Of a DNA stretch of 64,000 bases, positions 32,023 through 44,298 are shown piece after piece. How positions within the stretch are numbered: position 1 is the stretch's first letter; every line of letters begins with the position of its first letter. The translations under genes were made by a program, and so were the position numbers. Location of the stretch: assembly GCF_039831995.1 (NCBI RefSeq), contig NZ_JBDOIO010000005.1:1-64000 (forward strand). The letters are read 5' to 3'. A model generated the notes under the pieces. That model saw only the letters and a list, made by a program, of their open reading frames with translations. It was not told the DNA's origin and did no database searches. Source of the stretch: Paenibacillus pabuli. GTDB taxonomy: Bacteria > Bacillota > Bacilli > Paenibacillales > Paenibacillaceae.

Positions 32023-33213
32023 TTATTTTTGGATGGATGCTACCGCACCGGCACCAACTGTACGTCCACCTTCGCGGATCGCGAAGCGTGTACCTTCTTC
32101 AATCGCAATTGGATTGATCAGTTGTACAGTTACTGTGATGTTGTCGCCTGGCATTACCATTTCAGTACCTTCTGGCAGGTTGATGATACCTGTTACGTCA
32201 GTTGTACGGAAATAGAATTGTGGACGGTATCCTGTGAAGAAAGGTTTGTGACGTCCACCCTCTTCTTTAGTCAGAACGTATACTTGAGCTGTAAATTCTG
32301 TGTGTGGTTTAACAGAACCTGGTTTAGCCAGTACTTGTCCACGCTCGATGCTTTCACGGTCAACACCACGCAGCAATGCGCCGATATTGTCACCCGCTTG
32401 AGCGGAATCCAGCAATTTACGGAACATTTCAACGCCCGTAACTACGGATTTTTTAGTCTCTTCGTTGATACCAACGATTTCGATCTCTTCACCGACTTTA
32501 ACAGTACCACGCTCTACACGACCTGTAGCAACTGTACCACGACCAGTGATGGAGAATACGTCCTCAACTGGCATCAAGAAAGGTTTGTCAGTGTCGCGCT
32601 CTGGAGTTGGGATGTAAGTATCGATTTCTTTGAACATCTCAACGATTTTTTGAGCCCACTCACCCTCAGGGTTTTGCAGAGCTTCACGAGCGGAACCACG
32701 AGTGATTGGAGTATCGTCACCTGGGAACTCATATTCGTTGAGCAAGTCGCGAACTTCCATTTCAACCAATTCCAACAACTCTTCGTCTTCAACCATGTCG
32801 CATTTGTTCAAGAATACAACGATGTAAGGTACGCCTACTTGACGGGAGAGCAAGATGTGCTCACGAGTTTGTGGCATTGGGCCGTCAGCTGCGGATACTA
32901 CCAAGATAGCTCCGTCCATTTGTGCCGCGCCAGTGATCATGTTTTTAACATAGTCGGCGTGACCTGGGCAGTCAACGTGAGCGTAGTGACGAGCGTCAGT
33001 TTCGTACTCAACGTGAGCTGTGGAGATTGTGATACCGCGTTCGCGCTCTTCTGGAGCTTTGTCGATTTGATCGAAAGCGATTGCTGCGCCACCGTAAGTT
33101 TTGGACAATACAGTAGTGATTGCAGCAGTCAGAGTTGTTTTACCATGGTCGACGTGACCGATAGTACCAATGTTAACGTGTGGTTTATTACGTTCGTATT
33201 TAGCCTTTGCCAT
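32023..33213 (-). CDS. tuf: Elongation factor Tu
   Basis: 396 residues. EF-Tu delivers aminoacyl-tRNA to the ribosome. The G domain has GHVDHGKT (19-26), DCPGH (about 81-85) and NKCD (about 136-139). Domains 2 and 3 follow. Residues in the kirromycin-binding region look wild type. It is the last gene of the str operon, behind fusA and an unusual intercistronic hairpin, and ends at a strong terminator. Confidence 0.98.
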   Translation of the reverse strand: MAKAKYERNKPHVNIGTIGHVDHGKTTLTAAITTVLSKTYGGAAIAFDQIDKAPEERERGITISTAHVEYETDARHYAHVDCPGHADYVKNMITGAAQMDGAILVVSAADGPMPQTREHILLSRQVGVPYIVVFLNKCDMVEDEELLELVEMEVRDLLNEYEFPGDDTPITRGSAREALQNPEGEWAQKIVEMFKEIDTYIPTPERDTDKPFLMPVEDVFSITGRGTVATGRVERGTVKVGEEIEIVGINEETKKSVVTGVEMFRKLLDSAQAGDNIGALLRGVDRESIERGQVLAKPGSVKPHTEFTAQVYVLTKEEGGRHKPFFTGYRPQFYFRTTDVTGIINLPEGTEMVMPGDNITVTVQLINPIAIEEGTRFAIREGGRTVGAGAVASIQK

Positions 33214-33252
33214 TTGAACGTGGCCTCCTTAAAATGTTAAATTTTATGTTTT

Positions 33253-33304
33253 CACTGGACGCTAGCTTCAAGAAGATTAAATCCCTATGCACTAGCGTCC
33301 AGTG
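33253..33304 (-). other. Intercistronic 13-bp perfect inverted repeat between fusA and tuf
   Basis: CACTGGACGCTAG (33253-33265) is perfectly complementary to CTAGCGTCCAGTG (33292-33304), with a 26-base loop. No T tract follows on either strand, so it is not an ordinary terminator. It begins eight bases before the fusA stop in genome order and ends about 40 bases ahead of tuf. An mRNA processing or stabilising element is possible. Confidence 0.8.
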
Positions 33305-33312
33305 TGAGAAAA

Positions 33313-35391
33313 CTACTCGGTGCCTTTTGTTTTGGCAACGATCTCTTCAGCGATGCTCTTAGGAACTTCTTCATAGTGAGAAAGCTCCATGGAGAATACG
33401 CCGCGTCCTTGAGTACCGGAACGAAGAGTTGTAGAGTATCCGAACATTTCGGACAAAGGTACTTTAGCACGAATGATTTGAGCTCCACTACGGGAATCCA
33501 TACCTTCGATGCGGCCACGACGGGAGTTAAGCATACCCATAACGTCACCCATGTACTCTTCCGGAACGGTTACTTCTACTTTCATGATTGGCTCAAGCAG
33601 AACTGGACTACATTTGTCTTTCGCTGCTTTCAGCGCCATAGATCCGGCAATTTTAAATGCCATCTCGTTGGAATCGACATCATGATAAGATCCGTCTACG
33701 ATTGTAGCCTTAACGTCAACAAGCGGGAAGCCTGCAATAACGCCGTTTTTCATTTGCTCTTCAATCCCTGACAGTGCAGGTTGAATGTATTCTCTCGGAA
33801 CAGATCCACCGACAACCTTACTTTCGAACTGGCTGCCTGTACCTGGCTCGAGTGGTTCGAACTCAACCCATACGTGACCGTATTGACCACGACCACCGGA
33901 TTGACGAACGAATTTACCTTCAACACGCGCTGGTGCACGGAATGTTTCGCGGTAAGCTACTTGTGGTTTACCCACAGTAGTTTCAACCTTGAACTCACGA
34001 CGCATACGGTCGATAATGATATCAAGGTGAAGCTCACCCATACCCGCCAAGATCGTTTGGCCTGTTTCTTCGTCAGTGTGAGCGCGAAGAGTAGGATCCT
34101 CTTCCGTCAACTTACCGAGAGCCACACCCATTTTATCTTGGTCAGCTTTGGTTTTAGGTTCAACGGCGATTTCGATAACCGGATCAGGGAAGTTCATCGA
34201 TTCCAAGATAACCGGGTTTTTCTCATCACATAGTGTATCACCTGTACCCGTATCTTTCAAACCTACAGCAGCTGCAATGTCACCGGAGTAAACTTCAGTG
34301 ATCTCTTGACGGCTGTTCGCGTGCATTTGAAGGATACGACCGATACGCTCACGTTTGTTTTTAGTTGCATTCAATACGTAAGAACCGGATTGAAGAACAC
34401 CGGAGTAAACGCGGAAGAATGTCAATTTACCAACGTAAGGGTCAGTCATGATTTTGAAAGCCAATGCAGAGAATGGCTCTTCATCGGAAGACTTACGAAC
34501 AGCTTCAGATCCATCTTCAAGAAGACCTTTGATCGCCGGAACGTCAATTGGAGCTGGCAAGTAGTCGATAACAGCGTCCAACATCAGTTGAACACCTTTG
34601 TTACGGTAAGAAGATCCACAGATAACCGGGAAGATCTTAACTTCAACAACACCTTTACGGAGAGCGGCTTTGATCTCATCAACTGTGATCTCTTCGCCTT
34701 CCAGGTATTTCATCGTCAGTTCTTCGTCGAGCTCTGCAACCCGCTCAATCAATTCATTGCGGAGTTCTTCAACTTGATCTGCAAATTCCGCAGGAATTTC
34801 GGTTTCTTCGATATCTTGCCCCAGGTCATCTTTGTACATATGAGCCTTTTGAGCAACGATATCAATGATACCTTTGAAATCATTTTCAGCGCCGATTGGA
34901 AGTTGGATCGCAACTGCGTTCGCTTGAAGGCGATCACGCATGTCAGATACAACGTTCAGGAAGTCAGCACCGATGATATCCATTTTATTTACGTAAGCGA
35001 TACGAGGTACGCCGTACTTGTCAGCCTGTCTCCATACAGTTTCAGACTGAGGCTCAACGCCTTCTTTCGCACTGAATACACCAACTGCTCCGTCCAATAC
35101 ACGAAGGGAACGTTCAACTTCAACAGTGAAGTCAACGTGTCCCGGGGTATCAATAATATTTACGCGGTGGCCTTTCCAAGCAGCGGTAGTCGCAGCGGAA
35201 GTAATCGTAATTCCGCGCTCCTGTTCCTGTTCCATCCAGTCCATTGTCGCAGCGCCTTCGTGAACTTCTCCGATTTTGTGCGTACGGCCTGTGTAGAACA
35301 AGATCCGCTCAGTTGTCGTGGTTTTACCCGCATCAATATGAGCCATGATCCCGATATTACGTGTATTTTTCAAGGAGAACTCTCTTGCCAT
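33313..35391 (-). CDS. fusA: Elongation factor G
   Basis: 692 residues. EF-G drives translocation and, with RRF, ribosome recycling. The G1 motif is [10 protein letters not shown] (about 17-26), with DTPGHVDF and NKMD also seen. Domains II-V follow. It lies 47 bases after rpsG and about 100 bases before tuf. Confidence 0.98.
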   Translation of the reverse strand: MAREFSLKNTRNIGIMAHIDAGKTTTTERILFYTGRTHKIGEVHEGAATMDWMEQEQERGITITSAATTAAWKGHRVNIIDTPGHVDFTVEVERSLRVLDGAVGVFSAKEGVEPQSETVWRQADKYGVPRIAYVNKMDIIGADFLNVVSDMRDRLQANAVAIQLPIGAENDFKGIIDIVAQKAHMYKDDLGQDIEETEIPAEFADQVEELRNELIERVAELDEELTMKYLEGEEITVDEIKAALRKGVVEVKIFPVICGSSYRNKGVQLMLDAVIDYLPAPIDVPAIKGLLEDGSEAVRKSSDEEPFSALAFKIMTDPYVGKLTFFRVYSGVLQSGSYVLNATKNKRERIGRILQMHANSRQEITEVYSGDIAAAVGLKDTGTGDTLCDEKNPVILESMNFPDPVIEIAVEPKTKADQDKMGVALGKLTEEDPTLRAHTDEETGQTILAGMGELHLDIIIDRMRREFKVETTVGKPQVAYRETFRAPARVEGKFVRQSGGRGQYGHVWVEFEPLEPGTGSQFESKVVGGSVPREYIQPALSGIEEQMKNGVIAGFPLVDVKATIVDGSYHDVDSNEMAFKIAGSMALKAAKDKCSPVLLEPIMKVEVTVPEEYMGDVMGMLNSRRGRIEGMDSRSGAQIIRAKVPLSEMFGYSTTLRSGTQGRGVFSMELSHYEEVPKSIAEEIVAKTKGTE

Positions 35392-35438
35392 GAAATGGGT
35401 CTCCCTTCAAAATTGAAGTTTTTATTGTGAACTGAATC

Positions 35439-35909
35439 CTACCAACGGTAGTGAGCAAACGCTTTGTTCGCTTCAGCCATTTTGTGCGTATCTTCACGTT
35501 TCTTAACAGAAGCGCCTGTGTTGTTGGAAGCATCGATGATCTCAGCCGCCAAACGCTCTTCCATTGTTTTCTCACCGCGGTTGCGGGAGTAGTTCACGAG
35601 CCAACGTAAACCCAAAGCAGTACGTCTCTCTGGTTTTACCTCGATTGGTACTTGGTAGTTGGCACCGCCGACACGGCGAGCTTTAACTTCCAGGACTGGC
35701 ATGATATTCTTGATTGCTGTCTCAAACACTTCCATCGGGTCATTACCCGTGCGTTCTTGGATCAACTTGAACGCATTATACAGAATGCTTTGAGCAACAC
35801 CGCGTTTTCCGTCGAGCATGATGCGGTTGATCAAACGAGTAACCAACTTGCTGTTGTATACCGGATCTGGCAACACGTCTCTTTTCGTAACTGGACCTTT
35901 GCGTGGCAT
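35439..35909 (-). CDS. rpsG: 30S ribosomal protein S7
   Basis: 156 residues starting [21 protein letters not shown]7 nucleates assembly of the 3' domain of 16S rRNA and lines the E site. It sits between rpsL and fusA, 88 bases after rpsL. Confidence 0.98.
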   Translation of the reverse strand: MPRKGPVTKRDVLPDPVYNSKLVTRLINRIMLDGKRGVAQSILYNAFKLIQERTGNDPMEVFETAIKNIMPVLEVKARRVGGANYQVPIEVKPERRTALGLRWLVNYSRNRGEKTMEERLAAEIIDASNNTGASVKKREDTHKMAEANKAFAHYRW

Positions 35910-35997
35910 GGATATCCCCCTTTCTTTCTTGTTAAGCCTATCCTTGTCCTCTGGGCTTACACCCAGAAGGATATTTAGGATTGCTTCTTATAATGTG

Positions 35998-36420
35998 TTA
36001 GGCTTTTTTAGCTTTTGGACGTTTAGCACCGTATTTAGAACGAGCTTGCATACGGTTGTTCACGCCTGCAGTATCGAGTGCTCCACGAACGATGTGGTAA
36101 CGAACCCCTGCAAGGTCCTTAACTTTACCTCCGCGAATCAAAACAACACTGTGCTCTTGCAAGTTATGTCCGATACCCGGGATATAAGCAGTTACCTCGA
36201 GACGGTTCGTCAAACGAACACGCGCATACTTACGAAGTGCAGAGTTCGGTTTACGTGGAGTCATTGTACCTACACGAGTGCAGACACCACGTTTTTGTGG
36301 GGCACTGATGTTAGTAGATTCACGTTTCAAAGCGTTGAACCCTTTTTGCAATGCTGGTGATTTGGACTTTTCAACTTTAGCTTGACGTCCTTTGCGTACC
36401 AGTTGGTTAATAGTTGGCAT
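35998..36420 (-). CDS. rpsL: 30S ribosomal protein S12
   Basis: 140 residues. It controls decoding accuracy. The two loops where streptomycin-resistance mutations arise ([11 protein letters not shown] and [13 protein letters not shown]) are wild type in appearance. An attenuator-like hairpin lies in the 152-base gap upstream. Confidence 0.98.
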   Translation of the reverse strand: MPTINQLVRKGRQAKVEKSKSPALQKGFNALKRESTNISAPQKRGVCTRVGTMTPRKPNSALRKYARVRLTNRLEVTAYIPGIGHNLQEHSVVLIRGGKVKDLAGVRYHIVRGALDTAGVNNRMQARSKYGAKRPKAKKA

Positions 36421-36506
36421 GTGATTGCCACCCCCTTCCTCAATTGTTCATGTTTCTTATAAACCTCTTTTCGCTAAGTCCACAGACCCAGGCGGTTCAT
36501 AAAAAG

Positions 36507-36559
36507 ACAAATGAAAAGTTTTTGCCTTGGAGAATCCCTAAAAGTTCTCGGACAAAAAC
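36507..36559 (-). promoter_or_regulatory. Attenuator-like hairpin between rplGA and rpsL
   Basis: In transcript sense GTTTTTGTC pairs with GGCAAAAAC (one G-U pair). These enclose an inner GAGAA/TTCTC stem, and a T-rich tract (TTTTCATTTGTCTTTTT) follows. This resembles a partial terminator that could reduce read-through from rplGA into rpsL. Its regulation is unknown. Confidence 0.55.
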
Positions 36560-36572
36560 GTTCCTTACCCTA

Positions 36573-36821
36573 TCATTTTGCGACAGCAGCCATTGCTGCT
36601 CCCACTCCAATCCCGCAAGCTTTGCCGAGATTTTTCATTGTGTCCACTTTCGTGTACTTCACATTGTGTTGTTCACACAAGGCAATGATTTTGGAAGTGA
36701 GCTGCGGATCACTATCCTCGGCCACATAGACCTCAGCAGCCATTCCTGACTGGACCATCCGCATGGTCTGTTTTGTACCTATTTTGACATGAGCATCTTG
36801 CAGGCCTTTTTCATTAGACAT
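36573..36821 (-). CDS. rplGA: L7Ae-family ribosomal protein (YbxF-like)
   Basis: An 82-residue protein of the L7Ae/L30e/S12e/Gadd45 family, with the kink-turn binding loop region (KQTMRMVQSGMAAEVYVAED). B. subtilis YbxF (RplGA) binds K-turn RNA and occupies the same position between rpoC and rpsL. Here it is the first gene of the str operon behind a near-consensus promoter. Confidence 0.88.
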   Translation of the reverse strand: MSNEKGLQDAHVKIGTKQTMRMVQSGMAAEVYVAEDSDPQLTSKIIALCEQHNVKYTKVDTMKNLGKACGIGVGAAMAAVAK

Positions 36822-36874
36822 TGTTCATTCCTCCGAATAGGACATATACAATCAGCTGCTCACGCACCTTTGAT

Positions 36875-36903
36875 ATATTAGCATCTAGCGCAAGCATTGT
36901 CAA
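36875..36903 (-). promoter_or_regulatory. Sigma-A promoter of the str operon
   Basis: Perfect TTGACA (36898-36903) and TAATAT (36875-36880) with a 17-base spacer. The predicted start is near 36868, about 45 bases ahead of rplGA. Confidence 0.85.
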
Positions 36904-37025
36904 TGCTAATCCTAAAACATTTATTCAAAGTTTTCGCACATCAGGAAACGTCCGTCTGTATTAAACACACGTCCATCCCCCGACGTACAAAACTTTATTA
37001 TCCCCCTATTAAAGAGGGAATCTAT

Positions 37026-40000
37026 TTAATCAACGGAAACTGGCTCAAGTTCTTCAACTGAAGATTGACCATCTTCCGGCTCAGCAAACTTGATGCTGCG
37101 GTAACGGTTCATACCTGTACCGGCAGGGATCAGTTTACCGATGATTACATTTTCCTTCAGACCGAGCAACTGATCGACTTTACCTTTGATCGCTGCATCT
37201 GTCAATACACGTGTAGTCTCTTGGAACGACGCCGCAGAGAGGAAGGAGTCTGTTTCCAGGGATGCTTTTGTAATACCGAGCAGGATTGGTTTCGCAACCG
37301 CTGGCTCTTTATCACTAAGAATCGCTGTTTTGTTAGCTCTTTCGTACTCATGCGTATCCACGAACGATCCTGGCAGCAGCGTTGTATCTCCTGCATCGAC
37401 AATGCGGATTTTACGCAGCATTTGACGGATCATAACTTCAACGTGTTTATCGTTAATTTCTACGCCCTGGTTACGGTATACGCGCTGTACTTCCTGCAAA
37501 ATGTAGTTCTGTACGCCACGTACGCCTTTGATGCGCAGCATTTCTTTTGGATCGATAGAACCATCTGTCAGCTCGTCGCCTGCTTCGATTTCCATGCCTT
37601 CGCTTACGCGTACACGGGAACCGTAGGTAACGGAGTAAACTTTGGATTCTGCCTCACCTTGGATTTCAATTTCGCGACGATCTTTCGCTTCACGAATCTC
37701 TTTGACAATACCGTCAATCTCACTGATCGTTGCTTGACCCTTAGGATTACGAGCTTCAAACAACTCCTGGATACGCGGCAAACCTTGCGTAATATCGTCT
37801 CCGGCTACACCACCGGTGTGGAACGTACGCATTGTAAGCTGTGTTCCTGGCTCACCAATGGATTGCGCAGCGATGATACCAACTGCTTCACCGATCTCCA
37901 CATGTTTACCTGTCGCAAGGTTGCGACCGTAACATTTTTTGCAGACACCATGACGAGCACGGCAGCTGAGTACGGAGCGGATTTGCAATTTAGTTACACC
38001 CGCTTTGATGATTGCCTCTGCTTTGTCAGAGTCAATCAGTTCATTACGGTGTGCAATAACTTCTTTGGTTTCCGGATGACGAACCGTCTCGAAGCAATAT
38101 CTTCCTTCGATACGGTCGTAGAGATCTTCAATAACCTCTTTACCATCCTGGATACGGCTAACCGTAAACCCTTTATCTGTACCACAATCATCTTCACGCA
38201 CGATTACGTCTTGTGCCACGTCTACGAGACGACGAGTCAGGTAACCTGAGTCGGCTGTACGGAGGGCCGTATCGGCCAAACCTTTACGGGCACCGTGAGT
38301 CGAGATGAAGTACTCGAGTACCGTCAGACCTTCACGGAAGTTCGATTTGATTGGGAGTTCGATGATACGACCAGACGGGTTGGCCATCAGACCACGCATA
38401 CCGCCCAATTGGGTGATTTGCGATTTGTTACCCCGCGCTTTGGAGTCAACCATCATCATAATGGAGTTGTAACGATCCATCGACTTCATCAGAATCTCGG
38501 TGATATCATCTTTCGATTTAGACCAGATATCAATGATGCGGTCATAGCGCTCTTCGTTCGTGATCAGACCACGACGGTACTGATTCGTAACGATTTGTGC
38601 TTTTTCTTCGGATTGTCTAAGAATTTCCGTTTTCTCATCTGGTACCACAACGTCCGAAACCGCAACCGTAATACCGGCACGAGTGGAGTATGTGAAACCA
38701 AGCTGTTTGATTTTATCCAAAATAACGGCTGTTTCCGTTGTATGGTAAATTTCAAAACAACGAGCGATGATTGTACCCAGATATTCCTTACCAACACCAC
38801 CTGCTTGAGGTGCGTTCATGATCGCTTCTCTCAGGTCAGTTCCCTTCTCATACACAAAGAAATGCTCAGCAGTACCTTGATAGAGGTTTGCACGAGTTGC
38901 ATCATTGATGTAAGGGAAACTTGCTGGGAAGATTTCATTGAAGATGATTTTACCGACAGTTGTCAGCAACATAGCATCTTGTTGTTTTTCAGTAAAGCTT
39001 GTTTTACCCAGAGCTTTAACCGGAATCGCTACGCGTGCGTGCAAGCCGGCAGTACCACGTTGATACGCAGATACAGCTTCGTTCACGGTACGCAGAATCA
39101 TGCCAGTTCCCTTTTCTTCCTTGTTGTCCATGGTCAGGTAATAAGAACCTAGGACCATATCCTGGGAAGGAGTAACAACTGGTTTACCGTCTTTCGGGTT
39201 CAAAATGTTACCCGATGCAAGCATCAGGATACGTGCTTCCGCTTGTGCCTCAGCAGACAACGGTACGTGCACGGCCATTTGGTCACCGTCAAAGTCGGCA
39301 TTGTATGCCGTACATACGAGCGGGTGAAGACGGATCGCTTTACCTTCAACCAGAATCGGTTCAAATGCTTGAATACCGAGACGGTGAAGCGTAGGGGCAC
39401 GGTTGAGCAGAACCGGATGCTCCTTGATTACTTCTTCAAGAACATCCCATACTTCAGGACTTACGCGCTCTACTTTACGTTTTGCGCTCTTGATATTGTG
39501 GGCAAGCCCTTTATTTACAAGTTCTTTCATAACGAAAGGCTTGAACAGTTCAAGTGCCATATCTTTTGGCAGACCACACTGATACATCTTCAGATAAGGT
39601 CCGACAACGATAACGGAACGACCGGAATAGTCAACACGTTTACCGAGCAAGTTTTGACGGAAACGTCCTTGTTTACCTTTCAGCATGTGGCTGAGGGATT
39701 TCAATGGACGGTTACCAGGACCCGTTACCGGGCGTCCGCGACGGCCGTTGTCGATCAATGCGTCAACAGCTTCCTGCAGCATCCGTTTTTCGTTTTGCAC
39801 GATAATGTCTGGTGCGCCAAGATCAAGCAAACGTTTCAGACGGTTGTTCCGGTTAATTACACGGCGGTACAGATCATTCAGGTCAGACGTTGCAAAACGT
39901 CCACCATCCAATTGTACCATTGGACGAAGTTCCGGCGGGATAACAGGAAGTACATCCATGATCATCCACTCAGGCTTGTTACCCGAGTTACGGAAAGCTT

Positions 40001-40640
40001 CGATAACTTCCAACCGTTTGATTGCACGGTTACGACGTTGTCCTTGTGCAGTGCGGAGCTCTTCCTTCAGGAATTCAAGCTCTTTGTCCACATCAAGGTC
40101 TTGAAGCAGTTTTTTAACCGCTTCTGCACCCATGCCAGCTTGGAATCCATATCCGTATTTCTCACGGTAGCTGCGGTATTCTTTCTCGGACAACAGCTGT
40201 TTTTTCTCCAGTGGAGTTTCTCCTGGATCAGTTACTACATAAGATGCAAAATAGATAATCTCCTCAAGTGATCTTGGGGACATATCCAAAGCGAGACCCA
40301 TGCGGCTCGGAATACCTTTGAAGTACCAGATATGCGATACCGGAGCAGCGAGCTCAATATGGCCCATCCGTTCACGGCGTACTTTGGCACGTGTTACTTC
40401 AACACCACAGCGGTCACAGACAACGCCTTTATAACGAACGCGTTTGTATTTACCACAGTGACATTCCCAGTCTTTCGTAGGGCCAAAAATCTTTTCGCAG
40501 AACAGCCCTTCTTTTTCCGGTTTCAACGTACGATAGTTGATCGTTTCCGGTTTTTTCACTTCTCCGCGGGACCAAGAACGAATTTTTTCTGGGGAAGCAA
40601 GCCCGATCTTCATGTATTCGAAATTGTTGACGTCCAACAA
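37026..40640 (-). CDS. rpoC: RNA polymerase beta' subunit
   Basis: 1,204 residues. The N-terminal zinc ribbon has Cys60, Cys62, Cys75 and Cys78. The absolutely conserved [12 protein letters not shown] (around residue 450) holds the catalytic magnesium. A second zinc site ([13 protein letters not shown]) lies near residue 800. The start is TTG at 40640, eight bases after AAGGAGG, giving the family-typical [10 protein letters not shown]. Upstream codons overlap the binding site. The 112-base gap to rpoB holds a CTCCGGC/GCCGGAG hairpin. Confidence 0.98.
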   Translation of the reverse strand: MLDVNNFEYMKIGLASPEKIRSWSRGEVKKPETINYRTLKPEKEGLFCEKIFGPTKDWECHCGKYKRVRYKGVVCDRCGVEVTRAKVRRERMGHIELAAPVSHIWYFKGIPSRMGLALDMSPRSLEEIIYFASYVVTDPGETPLEKKQLLSEKEYRSYREKYGYGFQAGMGAEAVKKLLQDLDVDKELEFLKEELRTAQGQRRNRAIKRLEVIEAFRNSGNKPEWMIMDVLPVIPPELRPMVQLDGGRFATSDLNDLYRRVINRNNRLKRLLDLGAPDIIVQNEKRMLQEAVDALIDNGRRGRPVTGPGNRPLKSLSHMLKGKQGRFRQNLLGKRVDYSGRSVIVVGPYLKMYQCGLPKDMALELFKPFVMKELVNKGLAHNIKSAKRKVERVSPEVWDVLEEVIKEHPVLLNRAPTLHRLGIQAFEPILVEGKAIRLHPLVCTAYNADFDGDQMAVHVPLSAEAQAEARILMLASGNILNPKDGKPVVTPSQDMVLGSYYLTMDNKEEKGTGMILRTVNEAVSAYQRGTAGLHARVAIPVKALGKTSFTEKQQDAMLLTTVGKIIFNEIFPASFPYINDATRANLYQGTAEHFFVYEKGTDLREAIMNAPQAGGVGKEYLGTIIARCFEIYHTTETAVILDKIKQLGFTYSTRAGITVAVSDVVVPDEKTEILRQSEEKAQIVTNQYRRGLITNEERYDRIIDIWSKSKDDITEILMKSMDRYNSIMMMVDSKARGNKSQITQLGGMRGLMANPSGRIIELPIKSNFREGLTVLEYFISTHGARKGLADTALRTADSGYLTRRLVDVAQDVIVREDDCGTDKGFTVSRIQDGKEVIEDLYDRIEGRYCFETVRHPETKEVIAHRNELIDSDKAEAIIKAGVTKLQIRSVLSCRARHGVCKKCYGRNLATGKHVEIGEAVGIIAAQSIGEPGTQLTMRTFHTGGVAGDDITQGLPRIQELFEARNPKGQATISEIDGIVKEIREAKDRREIEIQGEAESKVYSVTYGSRVRVSEGMEIEAGDELTDGSIDPKEMLRIKGVRGVQNYILQEVQRVYRNQGVEINDKHVEVMIRQMLRKIRIVDAGDTTLLPGSFVDTHEYERANKTAILSDKEPAVAKPILLGITKASLETDSFLSAASFQETTRVLTDAAIKGKVDQLLGLKENVIIGKLIPAGTGMNRYRSIKFAEPEDGQSSVEELEPVSVD

Positions 40641-40752
40641 GGAGCAACCCTCCTTAACCAATTCCTGTATTCTAGGTTACGCCTTCTCCGGCCGAAGCCG
40701 GAGCAAGACGCGAGCCTGATGAAAAACGCCGGTCATCATGCGCCCGAAGCGG

Positions 40753-43700
40753 TTACTCCACTCCGACCTCTGAACCCTCAAGGTTGAGGCTGAGCTTATC
40801 GCTCGCAGCGTCATCTTCATCGTCCATTTCTTTCATTTCAATCTCTTGTTCATCTTCGCTCAAAATCTTAACGTCCATACCCAAGCTTTGCAGCTCTTTG
40901 ATCAATACTTTGAATGACTCAGGAACACCCGGTTCCGGAACATTCTCACCTTTGACAATGGACTCATATGTTTTCACCCGACCAACAACATCATCGGATT
41001 TAACAGTCAAGATTTCTTGCAGAGTATAAGCAGCGCCGTATGCTTCAAGCGCCCAAACTTCCATCTCTCCGAAACGCTGTCCACCGAATTGGGCTTTACC
41101 ACCCAGCGGCTGTTGCGTAACGAGTGAGTAAGGACCTGTGGAACGGGCATGGATTTTATCATCAACCATGTGCGCCAGCTTGATCATATGCATGACGCCG
41201 ACAGTTACTTCACGTTCAAATTCTTCACCCGTACGACCATCGTACAGAACGGTTTTACCATTACGCTGCATACCTGCTTCTTCCATCGTATCGAAGACGT
41301 CATACTCTTTCGCTCCGTCGAATACAGGGGTAGCTACGTGAATACCGAGCTGCATCGCAGCCATACCCAAGTGAACTTCGAGCACTTGACCGATGTTCAT
41401 CCGGGAAGGTACGCCCAACGGGTTAAGAACGATTTGAACCGGTGTTCCGTCCGGCAGGAAAGGCATATCTTCTTCCGGCAGGATACGAGCCACGACCCCT
41501 TTGTTACCGTGACGTCCGGCCATTTTATCACCCTCGGAGATTTTCCGTTTTTGAGCGATATAGACACGAACGAGCTGGTTAACACCTGGAGGCAGTTCAT
41601 CACCGTTTTCACGGGTAAATACTTTCACGTCCACGACGATTCCGTCAGTACCGTGAGGTACACGCAAGGACGTATCACGAACTTCGCGTGCTTTCTCACC
41701 GAAGATTGCATGCAGGAGACGTTCTTCCGCAGTCAGTTCAGTTACACCTTTAGGCGTTACTTTACCAACCAGGATATCGCCAGCAGCGATTTCGGCACCA
41801 ATTCGGATAATACCACGCTCATCGAGGTTACGCAGCGCTTCTTCCCCTACGTTAGGGATGTCACGTGTGATCTCTTCAGGTCCGAGCTTGGTATCACGCG
41901 CTTCTGACTCATACTCCTCGATGTGGATGGATGTGTAGACATCTTCCTTCACGAGTTTTTCACTAAGCAGAATCGCATCCTCGTAGTTGTAACCTTCCCA
42001 AGTCATGAAGGCAACAACAACGTTGCGTCCCAGAGCCAATTCGCCCATTTCCGTCGAAGGACCATCAGCGAGGATGTCGCCAGCTTTGACAACAGCTCCA
42101 CGTTTGACAATCGGACGTTGGTTAATGCATGTTCCTTGGTTCGAACGCATAAATTTGTGTAATTTATATTTAACGATATCGCCTTTAACTTCCTGGCCAT
42201 CTACCTCTTCCACACGACGGAGCCAGATTTCATTCGCAGAAGAACGCTCAATAATCCCGTCATATTTGGAGACAATACATACACCGGAATCTTTTGCAGC
42301 TTTGTGTTCCATACCTGTTCCTACGAGTGGAGCTTTAGGAATCAAGAGTGGAACCGCCTGCCGCTGCATGTTCGATCCCATCAGTGCGCGGTTGGAGTCA
42401 TCGTTCTCAAGGAACGGAATGAGCGCCGTAGCGACGGATACAACTTGCTTAGGAGATACGTCCATGTAGTCAACGCGCTCACTCGGCATCGTAAGGATGT
42501 TATCTGATTGCTTGTTGTAACGTACAATGATCGCTTCTTCTGCAAATGTTCCATCTTCATTCAATTTCGCGTTCGCTTGAGCGACAACGTAGTTGTCCTC
42601 TTCGTCTGCTGTCAGGTAATCGATTTGCTCGGTTACGACACCAGTCTTCGGATCTACCCAGCGATACGGAGCTTCAATGAAACCATATTCGTTCACACGG
42701 GCAAATGTAGACAAGGAGTTGATCAATCCAATATTTGGTCCCTCTGGAGTCTCGATCGGACACATCCGGCCATAGTGGGATGGATGGACGTCACGAACTT
42801 CCATGCCTGCACGCTCACGTGTCAAACCGCCCGGTCCGAGTGCGGACAGACGACGTTTATGCGTCAACTCACCCAGTGGGTTCGTTTGATCCATAAACTG
42901 TGACAACTGGGAGCTACCGAAGAACTCTTTAATGGACGCGATAACCGGACGTATGTTAATCAGCGCCTGTGGCGTGATCACGTTAGCATCCTGAATGGAC
43001 ATTCTCTCACGAACAACACGTTCCATACGGGACAAACCGATACGGAATTGGTTTTGCAAGAGTTCACCAACCGAACGCAGACGACGGTTACCCAGGTGAT
43101 CGATATCATCTGTGCTTCCGATGCCGTGCAGAAGGTTAATGAAATAACTGATTGAAGAAATGATATCAGCCGGTGTTACGTTTTTCACTGATTTATCAAT
43201 GTTTGCATTGGCAATCAGCTTAACGACTTTACCATCTTCAATCGGCGAGAACACATCGATCGTTTGCATTGGAATATCATTCGCATCCAGAACTCCGTTA
43301 GCCACGTGATACGTACGGAAGCCAACACTCTTCTCCAGATGTGGCATGATTTCGTCGAGCAAACGACGGTCAACCATTTGACCTGCTTCGGCGATAATTT
43401 CACCAGTTTCAGTATCAACGAGAGACTCAGCCAGACGTTGATTGAACAAACGGTTTTTGATGTGAAGCTTTTTGTTGATTTTGTAACGACCTACGTTAGC
43501 CAGGTCATAGCGTTTTGGATCAAAGAAACGCGCTACGAGCAAGCTTTTCGCATTATCCAGCGTTGGTGGCTCACCCGGACGAAGACGCTCATAAATCTCA
43601 ATCAGCGCTTTCTCCGTGGAATCCGTATTGTCTTTGTCCAGCGTGTTGCGAATATATTCGTCATTACCCAGCAGATCCAGAATCTCAGCGTCTGTGCCAA

Positions 43701-44298
43701 AACCAAGAGCACGCAGGAGAACCGTAACTGGTATTTTACGCGTACGGTCGATCCGGACGTATACAACATCCTTCGCGTCCATCTCCAGTTCGAGCCAAGC
43801 GCCGCGGTTAGGAATAACTGTAGCGGTATACGTTTTTTTGGCGTTCTTATCTACTTTGGTACTGAAGTAAACGCTAGGAGAGCGAACCAACTGGCTGACA
43901 ATAACCCGTTCCGCACCATTAATAATAAATGTGCCGGTTTCGGTCATCAGCGGGAAATCTCCCATGAATACTTCCTGCTCTTTGACTTCTCCGGTTTCCT
44001 TATTAATGAGCCGGACTTTGACCCGAAGCGGTGCTGCATAAGTAACGTCACGCTCTTTCGCGTCGTCTACTGTATACTTCGGTTCACCGAGACTGTAATC
44101 GATAAATTCCAAAATCAAGTTGCCTGTAAAATCCTGGATCGGCGAGATATCCTGGAACATTTCGCGCAACCCTTCCTCCAAAAACCAATCGTAAGATTTT
44201 TGTTGGATCTCAATCAGGTTCGGAACTTCGAGTATCTCGTTAATTCGTGCATAACTGCGCCGAGTGCGTCGACCATATTGAACAAGATGTCCTGCCAA
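40753..44298 (-). CDS. rpoB: RNA polymerase beta subunit
   Basis: 1,181 residues. The rifampicin pocket (around 460-500: [27 protein letters not shown]) is wild type. [18 protein letters not shown] and the switch and flap regions are intact. The C-terminal tail is acidic. The start is TTG at 44298, shortly after GAGGGGTGAG, giving [11 protein letters not shown], as in relatives. A leader of about 300 bases with a long hairpin precedes it. Confidence 0.98.
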   Translation of the reverse strand: MAGHLVQYGRRTRRSYARINEILEVPNLIEIQQKSYDWFLEEGLREMFQDISPIQDFTGNLILEFIDYSLGEPKYTVDDAKERDVTYAAPLRVKVRLINKETGEVKEQEVFMGDFPLMTETGTFIINGAERVIVSQLVRSPSVYFSTKVDKNAKKTYTATVIPNRGAWLELEMDAKDVVYVRIDRTRKIPVTVLLRALGFGTDAEILDLLGNDEYIRNTLDKDNTDSTEKALIEIYERLRPGEPPTLDNAKSLLVARFFDPKRYDLANVGRYKINKKLHIKNRLFNQRLAESLVDTETGEIIAEAGQMVDRRLLDEIMPHLEKSVGFRTYHVANGVLDANDIPMQTIDVFSPIEDGKVVKLIANANIDKSVKNVTPADIISSISYFINLLHGIGSTDDIDHLGNRRLRSVGELLQNQFRIGLSRMERVVRERMSIQDANVITPQALINIRPVIASIKEFFGSSQLSQFMDQTNPLGELTHKRRLSALGPGGLTRERAGMEVRDVHPSHYGRMCPIETPEGPNIGLINSLSTFARVNEYGFIEAPYRWVDPKTGVVTEQIDYLTADEEDNYVVAQANAKLNEDGTFAEEAIIVRYNKQSDNILTMPSERVDYMDVSPKQVVSVATALIPFLENDDSNRALMGSNMQRQAVPLLIPKAPLVGTGMEHKAAKDSGVCIVSKYDGIIERSSANEIWLRRVEEVDGQEVKGDIVKYKLHKFMRSNQGTCINQRPIVKRGAVVKAGDILADGPSTEMGELALGRNVVVAFMTWEGYNYEDAILLSEKLVKEDVYTSIHIEEYESEARDTKLGPEEITRDIPNVGEEALRNLDERGIIRIGAEIAAGDILVGKVTPKGVTELTAEERLLHAIFGEKAREVRDTSLRVPHGTDGIVVDVKVFTRENGDELPPGVNQLVRVYIAQKRKISEGDKMAGRHGNKGVVARILPEEDMPFLPDGTPVQIVLNPLGVPSRMNIGQVLEVHLGMAAMQLGIHVATPVFDGAKEYDVFDTMEEAGMQRNGKTVLYDGRTGEEFEREVTVGVMHMIKLAHMVDDKIHARSTGPYSLVTQQPLGGKAQFGGQRFGEMEVWALEAYGAAYTLQEILTVKSDDVVGRVKTYESIVKGENVPEPGVPESFKVLIKELQSLGMDVKILSEDEQEIEMKEMDDEDDAASDKLSLNLEGSEVGVE

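Noticed and set aside
31864..33240. 458-residue plus-strand open frame
   Set aside because: Exactly antisense to tuf, with the low-complexity composition expected from its reversed codons. No ribosome binding site or family match.
36100..36300. Possible streptomycin-resistance change in rpsL
   Set aside because: [11 protein letters not shown] and [13 protein letters not shown] keep the usual lysines.
37065..40271. Three long plus-strand frames opposite rpoC
   Set aside because: Shadows of rpoC. The protein sequences are Cys/Phe-rich noise.
42840..42960. Possible rifampicin-resistance change in rpoB
   Set aside because: The [13 protein letters not shown] and [14 protein letters not shown] segments are wild type by eye.
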